Positions 19,047-29,792 of a stretch of 64,000 bases of DNA are shown here, piece by piece. Location: NCBI RefSeq assembly GCF_030864355.1, contig NC_083394.1, forward strand, positions 62,001 through 126,000. Reading direction: 5' to 3'. Both the position numbers and the translations under genes were made by a program. The DNA comes from Cutaneotrichosporon cavernicola. Its lineage: Eukaryota; Basidiomycota; Tremellomycetes; Trichosporonales; Trichosporonaceae. The stretch's first letter is position 1, and each line of letters starts with the position of its first letter. Under the pieces are notes generated by a model that saw nothing but the letters and a program-made list of their open reading frames with translations, was not told the origin of the DNA and did not search any database.

Positions 19047-21441
19047 TTACCACAGTCGTCGCTCATTACGCACCGCTGCCCCGTGCGCGTTGCCAACAGG
19101 CTTGAGGCCGAAACGCGCATTCTTGATCAGGTCGACCGGCGCCAATACGCCCTGCAGCGACCGACTCGGTGTACCCCTATGATTAGCATAGACAAAGAAC
19201 CCTACTTACTGGTCCGTGCTCGGTGGCGGGGGCGAGGGAATCCGAGGACCAGCTGAGACACTGGTGGTCACGGTGGTGGCGACGCCCGTGGTAGTGCTGG
19301 TCGAGCCAGATGTGATTTGGATGTCCGCCGCCGCAACTCTTGGCGCAGCACTGGGAACGGGCAAGGACGTCGGCACAATATGCTTCAGTCCCTGGACAGC
19401 GGCCTGGAGCATTTCAGGTGTGGCATGCAACATCGCTTGCATGGGTTTGAGCTCGCTGGTGGGGTTCGCCTTAGCTAGCGAAGACACAGTCGGGCCGGTC
19501 GGAGGAATTGGTGGCAAGGTGAAACCACTAGAAATCGGAACAGCCACAAGGGGGGTTAGGCTGGAGCGGCGTCGCGCCAGTTGGGCAGCGAGTGACCCCA
19601 CCTCCGCGAGAAAGGGAGGGCCAAGAAAGGGTCGCGGTGGACTGGTGGGGATGAGGATTCTGATGTCAGCGACACCCTTGACGAGACTCACTTTTCGGAG
19701 GGAGTCGACGAGCCCGACGACTCGGCCGCGGCCGAGAGGCTAGCTCTGCATTTGCAGCAGACAGGCTCGGCTTGCGCTTCTGCGGCAAGTGATTGCGAGG
19801 CAGTGGGAGGTGAGCGCGATTCCTCCAAGTCCTTGACCGCACCGCCGAGCACCTCCTGCGCTGCCGCGATCAGCTCTGCGGCGGGGCCGTTCACGCGATT
19901 CCGGCTCGCCTTGAGCAGCGCGCGCACTTCGTGCTTGGCCGCCGCTTTCGCCTGAAGCTTCGAGATGGATCGCTTCGTGGGGGTGCTCACGGCTGCGTCG
20001 GTAAGATGGGTGGTGCGCTGCGGCGTGTCGTTGTACCCAGTCTTGCTGCGGAGCGTCACGGGACTATCGCCGTTTCGGATGCCTGCGTCCACAGCCATCT
20101 TTCCTTCAGGCATGGCCACCTTGTTGCCTGCCAATTTAGCACGTGCGTGTTCTATTGTCTTGCGTGTGCGCACCCTCGGCAGCTTGGGGCTGAGGGGGGA
20201 GCACAATGGATCCCGCGCAACTGGGTTCGCTGAACTGCGGCGGCGCGGGCTTGAGGGTAAGGCGTTGGCCCACGCCTCGGCGCGACGGCATGGCGACCCT
20301 TTCTCAGCGATGGAGGGCGATGACTTGTACGTGGTACTGACATCAGCTTACGGACTTACGCTGCGGAACTTACCTGATACGGAGGCTTTTGGGAGTCTTG
20401 GTGAGAGTGTTTCGTCGTCTGCGTGCAACGGGCGTGACCTTGGCTGGCGACCCGGAGGCGACCTTGCTGGTAGACGCTGGTGGGGCAGGGCTCTTCGGCT
20501 GTCGTCTAACGGTGGGCGCTGCCGAAGCGCGGCTGGCACTCGTTGGCGCTGCGTAGGAGGGTACAGGATTGGGGGTGGTCGACTTGAGCGACCGTGACTT
20601 GTGTACAGACTCGGTTTTGGGAGTCTTGGGAGCCGTACTCTTGATGGACACGGCCGTCTTGGTGGACACGGTAGTCTTGCAGGACACGACGCTCTTGCTG
20701 GACACCGCACTCTTGGTGGACACTGCACTCCTGGTTGACAGTGGGCTCTTTACCGACGGTAAGCTCTTGGTCGACAGTGCGCTCTTTGTCGACATCTGGC
20801 TTTTGGTGGAAGCGGGGCTGTTGGTCTTGCTCTCGCGTCTGCGTGCGCACACGTCTGCCTTACTCATTTCGCTCAACGGCCGGCGCAGAGGCTCATCACT
20901 CCCCGCTTCCACCTCTGTTGTCAGGCCCAGCGTGTTGGCAGGTGCAGAGGCAGGTCTGGTTGTCGTGTCCTCCATGGGTATAAGTGCGCGCTGGACTGTG
21001 CGCTTGGGAGTAGTGTGCCGGCTCGCGTGTGTTGTGTCACTCGCGGAGGAGACCGTGCTCCCATACCATTGGGGCGAGCCCACAGGCGGGACTGTGGTCA
21101 GTTTTGCGATACGAGAGCAGAGAGGCTAGATTACGGACTCACGGTTCTCCTTGGTCGCCATCTCCACACGAATGTCTTTCGCTAGTGACGCTCTAGTTGG
21201 TGCGGAATAGCTGTGTTCCGCTGTTGTCAGCTTGGCTCGGCCAGCAGCAGTTAGACTCACTCTCTCTTTCGGGTTCGACTACCACAGGTCGAGTCTGCCG
21301 CAGGAGCTTGGAGAAGAAGCCCACAACCGTAGATGAGGATGAGTGATGAGGAGGTTGCGAAAGCGGCTGAGAGGAAGAAGGCAGCAGCATGTGTTGGTCC
21401 AGCGCGTGTTTGTCGTCCGCACCCGGCGCCACGGGCCCCAT
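19047..21441 (-). CDS. Ser/Thr/Lys-rich repeat protein, six exons (733 aa)
   Basis: Exons 21441-21261, 21220-21143, 21091-20374, 20336-19692, 19659-19210 and 19176-19047 join in frame; introns are 40, 51, 37, 32 and 33 nt. The start is ATG 21441: an ATAAAAG box at 21568-21574 places transcription start near 21540, too close to an in-frame ATG at 21543. Exon 3 holds about ten copies of a 6-residue unit around STKS (18-bp DNA repeat at 20635-20832), very Ser/Lys-rich and possibly a phosphorylation array. Exon 4 has an Ala/Lys helix ([18 protein letters not shown]) and a CCKC cysteine cluster. Exon 5 has a predicted amphipathic stretch [20 protein letters not shown]. No domain is recognised. Its composition is that of cytoskeletal or chromatin scaffold proteins, but this is only a resemblance. 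Confidence 0.62.
20635..20832 (-). repeat. 18-bp coding minisatellite (about 10-11 units)
   Basis: Units such as GTACTCTTGATGGACACG and GCACTCTTGGTGGACACT follow each other at 18-bp spacing and encode a 6-residue Ser/Thr/Lys repeat. Divergence increases toward 20832. Confidence 0.8.
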
Positions 21442-21567
21442 GTTTACCTCGACGACGTGTGTTCGTCGCCGCCGTGTAATCAGTGGCTGTCTTTTGCGGG
21501 CTGGACGGAGATGGGGTGGTGGCGTCGGAGAGAAAGGGCACATACGGCCATCACTACATGCGACCGG

Positions 21568-21574
21568 CTTTTAT
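21568..21574 (-). promoter_or_regulatory. TATA-like box of the Ser/Thr/Lys repeat protein gene
   Basis: ATAAAAG on the minus strand, 127 nt upstream of the chosen ATG 21441. Confidence 0.45.
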
Positions 21575-22362
21575 GAACCGGTGCATGGGTCGCGACCACC
21601 GTGCGCGCAACGCCGCTCAATAGGCCATGAGATGCTCTCACCACGGGCACCGCGTTACTGGCAGGGGTGAGCTGACTCATGCACACTTGAATTATAGATG
21701 GAGCTGAGGTCAGCTTCAGATGTTTCATCGTCACGTTGGCTCTTGTCGATTGCTCTCAAACACACACGCACACACGAGAAGATGCCGCACAAACCATCTT
21801 TGACCCGAGTTCGGCACGTTGGCTCCAAACGTCTACAATGTCGGGAATGCTTATCATCCAGCGACCTCGATAACTATCATTGAGTTACCTTGCGGTTGGT
21901 TTAAGATTCGAAAGCCTGTCAGGAGGTTGCATGCTGCGATCTGGCATCACTTTCGCCCCACTCATAGGCGACTCACCCTGCTCGAGGCATTCATTGGGAG
22001 CCGAAGCCCGAAGCAGAGTCAGAGCGGCAGCGTGACAGTCCATCCAAGTTGAACTTGTCGCCTCCAGCCACATACCGAGATGCATATCACTTCAGCAACT
22101 CGTGCTGTGAACGCAGGCCTAGGAAAATGTCACGTGATCGAGTCCGACTGCCCTGTTGGAAACTGCCTCCAGTTGTAATGCTCCACTTTCCGCGTGGTTT
22201 TGCTCCCGGCTGATTTTCTTTACCTTATGCGACGAGGACGTCGCACAAGCCACCGCGCCGCCACACCTCGCAGTACATCTACTTAGCCCGTAGACCTAAG
22301 CTAAGATGCCTGCCGCACCCCGCGGACCTGCCGCTCGAATCTGACGGCTCCAACTCGAAAAA
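21575..22362. other. Intergenic, nothing supported
   Basis: No coding or RNA gene is seen between the promoter of the repeat protein and tRNA-Cys. Confidence 0.45.
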
Positions 22363-22442
22363 AGTTCAATCTCGGAATTGAACCAAGGACCTACAGATTT
22401 CTGCATTGCAATCTGCCGCGCTAACCGCTGCGCCAATTGAAC
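22363..22442 (-). tRNA. tRNA-Cys (GCA) with a 6-nt intron
   Basis: On the minus strand, acceptor GTTCAAT pairs perfectly with ATTGAAC, discriminator T (the Cys identity base), followed directly by a T run (Pol III terminator). The T arm is CTTGG-TTCAATT-CCGAG. The anticodon stem GCAGA/TCTGT encloses TTGCAA, then six extra bases (TGCAGA) and A38, so GCA sits at 34-36 as in yeast tRNA-Cys. Confidence 0.88.
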
Positions 22443-23332
22443 TGCGCTGGAATTTTGAATTCCGAGATTGGACTTGTTCTTCTTTTTCTCCATCCCACTG
22501 TGTCCTTCCCGGTGCAGGATACATACAGACAATGTCAGTAACTTCCAAGGACGTTTTCAGTGCATGGCCCTGGTTTGGTGTTGGTCTTTGCAGTTTGAGC
22601 AAACAAACTGTTGTGTTCCATCGCGGTTTAAATTGAAACACGGCAAATTCCGGCTTCAGTTGACCAGCTACGACAAGCTTCACATCCACTATGCCTGCTA
22701 TGAGCAGCTCATGCTATGAGCAGCTCATGCATCCGCACAGTGTCAGAGTGAAGCAATTGAAGCCTTGCAATCAGACGACGACTAGAACTTGGAGTTTCTC
22801 ATGCATATTCCCAGGTACAAACCGACATGTGTACGCCCAGACACGCCGATCACACTGATAGCCGCAATGTTTACACCCGAATCGACCAAAGCTCTTGTTG
22901 GATATCTCAGCCCTCGTGAGTTGTCCCGCACGTTTGTGACCGTCAGAAACAAATGAAGAATGGTCCCACGTCTTGGTCGTCAGCTCACCCCCGCTTCCGC
23001 GCATGACAATTGGACCGAGAGATTAAAGTTGCCGGCACCATCTGTCGATCATGATGTCATTCCCGAAGGCTGAATTGCCCGGGACTCGGGTCCTCTTCTC
23101 CTCTTCTCCTCTTAAATCAATCGAAGACCTACTATTCCTCCCCTACGAGCCTACCATTCCTGGGCTAGGCCGTCACTGTTAGTCAACAGGAACAGCAAAC
23201 TCTGGGTTTCACGTCTCAAAGCGGCAACCTTGGGTCATCCGAGACTGCGGAAAGACCGGAGCGTCCTTTCCTCCTCCTCGCTGCGCACAACCGCGATCGA
23301 GGCTTGGCTCGGCAGCTGTTGACAGAACCCAA
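22443..23332. other. Intergenic with a duplicated 16-bp palindromic unit
   Basis: No gene is supported. Two tandem copies of TATGAGCAGCTCATGC lie at 22699-22730, each containing the odd palindrome ATGAGC-A-GCTCAT (22700-22712 and 22716-22728). Confidence 0.5.
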
Positions 23333-23338
23333 TATAAG
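23333..23338 (+). promoter_or_regulatory. TATA box of the PI-PLC gene
   Basis: TATAAG, 75 nt upstream of ATG 23408. Confidence 0.6.
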
Positions 23339-23407
23339 CTCGTCTCGGCAACATAGTTCGCCCTGTTGCCCAATCGCTCACTACCAACACATCCATCCAC
23401 TCACACC

Positions 23408-24915
23408 ATGACCATCCGCATCATCGCTCCCGGCCGCCAAGTCACTGCCGCCAGCGCCAACGGCAACGGTGTCAACATCTCGATTGACGGACACCACTTT
23501 GTCGTCGAAGCCAACCCGGGCGACAACATCCAACTCGAGCTCGACAACGGCAGTGTTGACGTCCCACCACCCAACGATGATGACCGCCGCCGTGGTTGGC
23601 GCCGCCTCAACGCCAACAACGCACTGGCCTACGCCGTCGAGGAGGACAAGATCGTGGTCCTCCCAGCCTGCAACATGAACAACTGGATGAGCGGCCTCCC
23701 GGACGACCGCGCGCTTGCGGATCTCACCATTCCCGGAACCCACGAGTCAGCGGCGCTTTTCGGCGGCTTTATCTCTCAGTGCCAGAATCACGATGTCGGC
23801 CAGCAGCTCCAGCATGGCATCCGCTTCTTCGACATCCGTCTCAAGGCTGTTGGTAACGAGCTGCAGAGTGAGTCTCAGAATATCGCGCATCAGTGTCGTT
23901 GAGGTTTCAACGTATCCACATGTGCCTTGAATGGTCAGCCATGGATGTGTCACTTGGGATGGTTCGGAGACGGCATCATCTCCGAGACATAAAAGTCGCG
24001 CCTCCTTTTGAAATCTACTCTTCTGTGCGGAGTGTACGCACACGTCCGCCGTCCACCGCAAGTTTCCTTTGCTCACACCAGCCTTCCACGGCGTCCAGGC
24101 GCAAAACTCGACGCTCCGCCAGCAGGTCGAGTGGATCGAGGAATTCTTGCGCCAGAATCCCCGCGAGACTGTCATCCTGTCGATCAAGCAGGAGCAGGAG
24201 GACGCTGAGCAGTTCCCGCAGCTCGTACAGGATGCACTGTCGTCAGGAATGTGGCGGTTCGATGAGAACTTCCCAACGCTGGGCGAAGTGCGCGGCAAGG
24301 GCATCTTCTTCAGTCGCTTCGGCAAGAAGAGCGACGACCAGTTCCCGAACGGCCAGGGCCTCAAGCCCATGCGGTGGCCAGACAACCAGGCAGACGGCTT
24401 TGACCAGGACTGGCACGGCACCCAGTTCCGCATCCACGACTGGTGTGTTTCCCTCTCTCTCCCCTTGTCATATTTTCCGTGCTTACTTCAGGTACGACAC
24501 CGACAACATTGCCGACAAGACAAGCGGTGTCACCAACTACGTCGACTCGACATGTGATGGGCGCGGTGCGGGTGTCGGCCCCAACCATCCCATGACGATC
24601 GCCTTTGCGTCCGCTGGCAAGTTTCCCGGAGCGCCGCCGCACTGGATGGCGTCGGGCGGCTCGGCCGGCGGCATGTCGCAGGTTCTGTCAGTCGGCGCGA
24701 GCCTGTTCGGCAAAATCGGCGGTGGCGGTGGCGGTGGCGGTGGAGGGGGTAGCGATACCGGCCCAGAGGGCGGTGTCAACGCCCGCCTCGTCCGGTGGCT
24801 CCTCAACAAGGCGATGGAGTGTCGCCGACCGCGTGCAATTATTAATCTCGACTTTTACGACGAGACGAACGGGATGCAGGAGCTCATCGCTGCGCTCAAC
24901 GCGCTCCCGGAGTAA
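23408..24915 (+). CDS. PI-PLC X-domain protein (phosphatidylinositol phosphodiesterase type)
   Basis: Exons 23408-23867, 24082-24442 and 24492-24915 give 414 aa. The X domain of single-domain phosphoinositide phospholipases is clear: LTIPGTHESAA places the first catalytic His at 112, IRFFDIRL follows, and FHGVQAQ in exon 2 gives the second catalytic His at about 156. KPMRWPDNQADG and RAIINLDFYDETNG near the C-terminus fit the barrel end. The enzyme should cleave PI to diacylglycerol and cyclic inositol phosphate. There is no EF-hand, Y or C2 domain, and no signal peptide, so it may act inside the cell or leave by another route. The first ~85 residues form a beta-rich extension (NISIDGHHFVVEANPGD) not typical of the family. 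A poly-Gly run encoded by a GGT/GGC repeat (about 24719-24751) links to the last part. Intron 1 is unusually long for the region (214 nt). Confidence 0.85.
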
Positions 24916-25957
24916 AGTGCACACGTCGTGGACAATATGATGGACAATGTGATGAAGCAATAACTACAACAGGACGGGGGGAGTGTGGTATACAGGCACT
25001 TGAGTGCTGCGAGCATCCGCCACTCGAGTGCTGTTCCATAAGGACGGAGTACGAAAGCCGCCGGGAAAGATGTCAGTCTCAGTCTCCGGATTGTGCTGCT
25101 GTGGAGTCAACTGCTCTCAACTCGATGACATCAAGGTTGGTAGACACGATAGGCACGGTTGCTGTGGAAAGACACACCCGCTGGCGGTCGGGTCATTCGA
25201 CAAGGTCGCAGTGTCCGATACTTGCCAAAGCCTTCGAGCCTCGTCATTTCTCTCTCGCTGACGTGCCCATGACGCATTCGGAACGGAATGCAATTGGCCC
25301 AAGCGGGAACCCCACGGAAAAGCGGAGCAACTCCACCACAATAATGATCGAACTGACAAAAGACTCCTCACATTTTGCTCATCACAGTGTATGGCCGCCA
25401 GAGTCACGGCGACGACCCCCATCAACACATGCTCCACATGCGTTTTTTTTGGCAATGTCAGCCTCACAGCCCCGTCATTGGCCGCGGACCTGCCTGGCTT
25501 GGTCCTGACTGCGCCGAGAGGTACATTGTTCTGCGACGAGATGTCGTCATCGTGGAACGCCGAGATAACTACACCATGTGGTCCTGGATCTTGTCGCCAC
25601 GCACCCCGCTGGTGAAACACCTACCCCGCAGCAGCCAGCTAGACGCTGGTTGTCAACAGGCACTCTTGGTCGCCATCAACATGACATCACTCCTCGTGCA
25701 GCCTTCTCTTTCCAACTCATCCATCGAGCCAACTGCATGTCTACTGACTGTGGAGCACATCCTCGATTATCCTTTGGCTGCTGTCCTCTCACCATGCTTG
25801 CATGGAGCTCGGGGTATGACCTCATTGCTGGGTGGTGGGCATGAGCACTCACTGACGGAACGGGCTTCACTGCTCCGCTCCCCCAACGAACGCGGCTTCA
25901 CGCTCCACCGCCCGAGGGAGAGAGGCAAGCTTGATTGTATCGCCACCATTTTCACGC
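24916..25957. other. Intergenic, nothing supported
   Basis: About 1 kb upstream of the hydrophilin-like gene. Frames on both strands have no motif or splice support. It includes GCATTCGGAACGGAATGC, a small inverted repeat, at about 25277-25294. Confidence 0.45.
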
Positions 25958-25964
25958 TATAAAG
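25958..25964 (+). promoter_or_regulatory. TATA box of the hydrophilin-like gene
   Basis: TATAAAG, 103 nt upstream of ATG 26061. Confidence 0.65.
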
Positions 25965-26060
25965 ACCATCACTGCTCTCTGTCCAACGTCCAGAATCATA
26001 TCTCTGAGTAATCAGACTAATTCCAATCTCTCAGTAACGACTTCCAACGAACTACCAACC

Positions 26061-27937
26061 ATGAACCCCACCCATCGCGACGAGCGCAGGGAGGGAATGG
26101 GCGTCGCTGACATGCCCGGCGGCTTCGGCAGCGGGGTCGCCCCTCCCAACACTAGTGCCGGCTTCAACACCAACACCAACACGTACAGCTCGACCGACCC
26201 GATGCGTAAGTCAACTACCGCTTCACACCCTAATAGTCAGAGTCTGGCAACCCTGTCACGGGCCAGCACGGTCTCCCCGGCACTGAAGGTCGCCACGCGC
26301 CCACCGTCGGCGAATCCGGGTTCTCTTCCACCGGCTTTACTGGTACCCACGGTGCTACTGGTACCCACGGTGCTACCCACGGTGCTGGCACCGCACTTGG
26401 CGCTGGTTCCCTCGGCGCGGGTGCCGGCGGCGTCGCTTCCCACGAGTACAATCAGCAACACACGGGTGTGGCAGGATCCCACGCGGCCGGTGTGACGGGA
26501 TCCCACAGCCCCGGCACCACCAAGGACAAGATCATTGACAAAGTTACCCCCGGCACAAACACGTACGGGACTACCGACCCCACCAACTCTGGCTCGGCTC
26601 TTACCGGTCGCCATGGAGCTCCCGGTTCCGGAGGCCGCACTGGCGGCACGCATGGCAACGTCGACCTCTCGTCGCTTCCCGCCACAGAGCGCTCTCCAGA
26701 CGACGGCTCATCCGCTGCTCAAGCTGTGCGCACTCAGGGCATGACTGCCGAGGACGCCAAAATGAAAATGGCTCTCGACAAGATGGGTATCTCCAAGGAC
26801 GAGTTCCGTCGCGACGACTTCAGCCCAGAGCCGGCCGCTGGTGAATCCATCACAGGCACCACCGGTACTGGTGAGACAGGCGACCGCCACCACACAGGTA
26901 CTGGCGCTGCTGGCGTTGCGGCCGGAGCTGGTACTGCAGGGCTTGCAGCCCATCACGGCACTCACGGGCCTGGTACCACGAAGGACAAAGCTATCGACAA
27001 GGTCACGCCTGGTACAAACACTTATGGCTCTACCGACCCTGCCCATTCTGGCAGCGCTGTCACGGGCAAGCACGGCTTGCCAGGCTCCGAGGGACACACT
27101 GGTACTGCTGGTACCGGTATGATGGGCGCCCGCGACCCTGGTTACCAGGCTGCTCCTGGCACCGCGGGCCACCACTCTGGCGCCGGTACAGCTCTCGGCG
27201 CAGGTGCCCTCGGCGCAGGCGCTGGTGGTGTAGCCGCCCACGAATACAACACCCACCACAACACCCACCACGGCACTGGCGTTGCTGGCACCCACGGCTC
27301 GGGCATGACTGGCTCGCGCGGGCCCGGTACCACGACGGACAAAGTTATGGACAAGTTTACACCGGGGACCAACACATACGGCACCACCGACCCTATGAAC
27401 TCGGGTTCGGCCGTCACAGGCAAGCACGGCATGCCAGGCTCCGAGGGCCACCACTCTGGCGCTGGTACAGCTCTCGGCGCAGGTGCCCTCGGCGCAGGCG
27501 CTGGTGGTGTAGCCGCTCATGAATACAACACCCACCACAACACCCACCAGGGCGCTGGCGTTACTGGCACCCACGGCTCGGGCATGACTGGCACGCACGA
27601 GCCTGGTACCGCGAAGGACAAAGTTATGGACAAGGTTACACCGGGAACCAACACATACGGCACCACCGACCCTATGAATTCGGGTTCGGCCGTCACGGGA
27701 CGTCATGGCCTTCCTGGCTCCGAGGGCGCCGGCGTCACCAACACTGGTTCCGGCCACATGACGGACAAGGCCTCGCACGGCACTGACGGTGCTCACACGA
27801 GCTCGTCGGGATCGGGTCCTGGCGGCTTATTGCACAAGATCAAGAACGAGGTCGAGGGACTCTTGAGCGGACATGGCAGCTCTGACAATGCCAACGTTGG
27901 TACGCATCACACCAATAACCCCAACCATCCCATTTGA
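26061..27937 (+). CDS. Hydrophilin/LEA-like Gly-Thr-His repeat protein (613 aa)
   Basis: Exons 26061-26205 and 26241-27937 join across a 35-nt intron; the acceptor GTCAG keeps the repeat reading TDPMQSGNPVTGQHG. The protein is extremely hydrophilic, rich in Gly, Thr, His and Ser, almost lacks Cys and Trp, and is built from recurrent blocks: a KDK-DKVTPGTNTYGTTDP block, a SGSAVTGKHGLPGSEG block and an ALGAGALGAGAGGVAAHEYN block. A 93-residue unit is duplicated almost exactly (279-bp DNA period, about 27172-27450 and 27451-27729). The C-terminus has a short amphipathic helix (GLLHKIKNEVEGLLSG). This is the profile of hydrophilins and dehydrins, disordered proteins that protect against drying, freezing or osmotic stress. 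It could also be a Hsp12-like membrane-associating protein. No direct family match is claimed. Confidence 0.72.
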
Positions 27938-29792
27938 GCACAACGCGTTTGGTGCTGGCGCGGCCATGGTCATATCTCAACCAGCGCGTAAGGCAGAACA
28001 CTATGCGCTGCCTGAACAGCCACAACAATCGTATTCGTAAGGAGAAAGAAGGAGAAGAAGAAGCAGATAACTAGGATTTGTAGAGATGCAGCAGATAACC
28101 AATGTGGAAGAAGCTCTCGGTCTTGAGCCGGGTGGAGGTGTGTACACGTTTCACTGCAGGTGCGAGAGCAAGAACTTGCCCTATAATCGTGCTTATGCTT
28201 GGCATGCTGTGCGTTCTGCACGCGCTGGACGCCGTGCAGAAGCCTGTGCGGTGGCTTCTATGCCGCAATCAAGACAGTCATGTTTTTGGTTGGGTTTGGG
28301 TTCAGCTGTTCAGAGAGCGAGGAATGTAGCACGAGCCAGGCGTGCGAGACGTTCCCACCCCATGTGAGTTCGGGGAGAACAAGGTTTGCTGCAAGTTTGC
28401 AGCCAACTCGGCCGCCGAACGCTTCTCCTGGACCGTGCATGTGCTCTGATCACTTTCGAGGCGGCCTGAAAGCCACCGATACAATCGATTGACCGCAAAC
28501 AATGGACAATGAACATAACTACAAAGTGTGAATCTGCTGATTAGATCTGATAGCGGTGGCCTGTACGAGCGATCGAAAGAGCAGACGTTAAAATTGCCGT
28601 CAGAAACAACGCCACACGTTGCACAACTTGTTTCGCCACCGACCTCTGCATTTCTGGGCGCGGCTGGCTGCAGAGGTACATGAGAACGCTGTTGCCAGGA
28701 CCATGCCATGACCACGCTGCCCTGAACAATGGTCTATCACCGCGTCTTGCAGTTCATCCACCGTGTCGTACTCTCGCTGATAAAAGCACGTCACCACGTT
28801 GAAAATACGGTGCCATGTGCACCCTCGCACTGCCGTCACCCTTTAGTGTGCACCACGCACAGGCCTCTGTGATATAGATTCCTGGACCTGGCCTCATCAT
28901 CCCGACTATTCTCGTCGCCAGCTCTGACGTCTTACATGCAATGAGCCAGTAAGGCCACGCCCAGCCCTCCCCAACATTAGTGTAGTACGGAGTAACTGGT
29001 TTTCGTTTTTCGTTCAGGGTGAGCAAGATCTGGGGGGTCTGGCAGATGGTCAACGGAATGAGTTATTGGCCCAAGGGTCAATCTTCGTCAGTGACTTATC
29101 ACAAGAGTTTGCGCGGCTCGCTTGGACACGGCTAAACGGGCGACCAGGACAAGTTGCAGCCTCTACCAGGGTAAGGGGCATGCAAGTTTCTCGTCTGCTC
29201 CTTGGGCTTGGGCGGACATTGGCCCCACAGTTTGCGTTACGCCCTCTAGTCCTGTCAGACCCTTTCTCCAACGACTGTGCGACGATATTGGGTAGTTGGC
29301 ACGAGGAGGGCCCTTTCCCAATGATATTTGGTTCGGGCATGATACACAGAGGCCGTCAGGTAGTGGACGGAGCCTGTCGGACATGATCGCTCTTTTTGGG
29401 CCCCGTGCGCACACGAGGCTACATGCCCTGCACCATGCATCCTCGTTGCCCTCAAGCCTCAAACCGCTAGCCGGACGCCTCTTTCCCTTCAAACTTCTCC
29501 ATCTATCAGCTCACTCTCTCTCTCTTACCGCTTCGAGGCTAAGGACCTCAAGAGACCCCGGTCACTCCCCACATTGCCTTATCCACGTTCCTCACCTCAC
29601 TCGTTCAAAACTAGCCCACTCCGAGACCAGAGATACAACCCCCCTCTCTGTCTCTTGTTATAGCAATATCGCCTCGGTCCGCGACCGCCCTTAACCATAT
29701 CGTCGACTTATCCGCCTCGCCGCGACCTGCGACCCAGCTCTCCCCCTTCTCCTCCCACTTCCGTCTCCCCGCTGGTCGCCCTTCCCGCCTTC
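27938..29792. other. Long intergenic region upstream of amino-acid permease 1
   Basis: About 1.85 kb. I see no supported gene on either strand. The last ~250 bases are strongly C/T-rich (long 5' leader of the permease transcript). No good TATA box was found. Confidence 0.45.

Noticed and set aside
26708..27796. A 362-codon minus-strand frame
   Set aside because: It is antisense to the Gly/Thr/His repeat gene and repeats only because the sense strand does.
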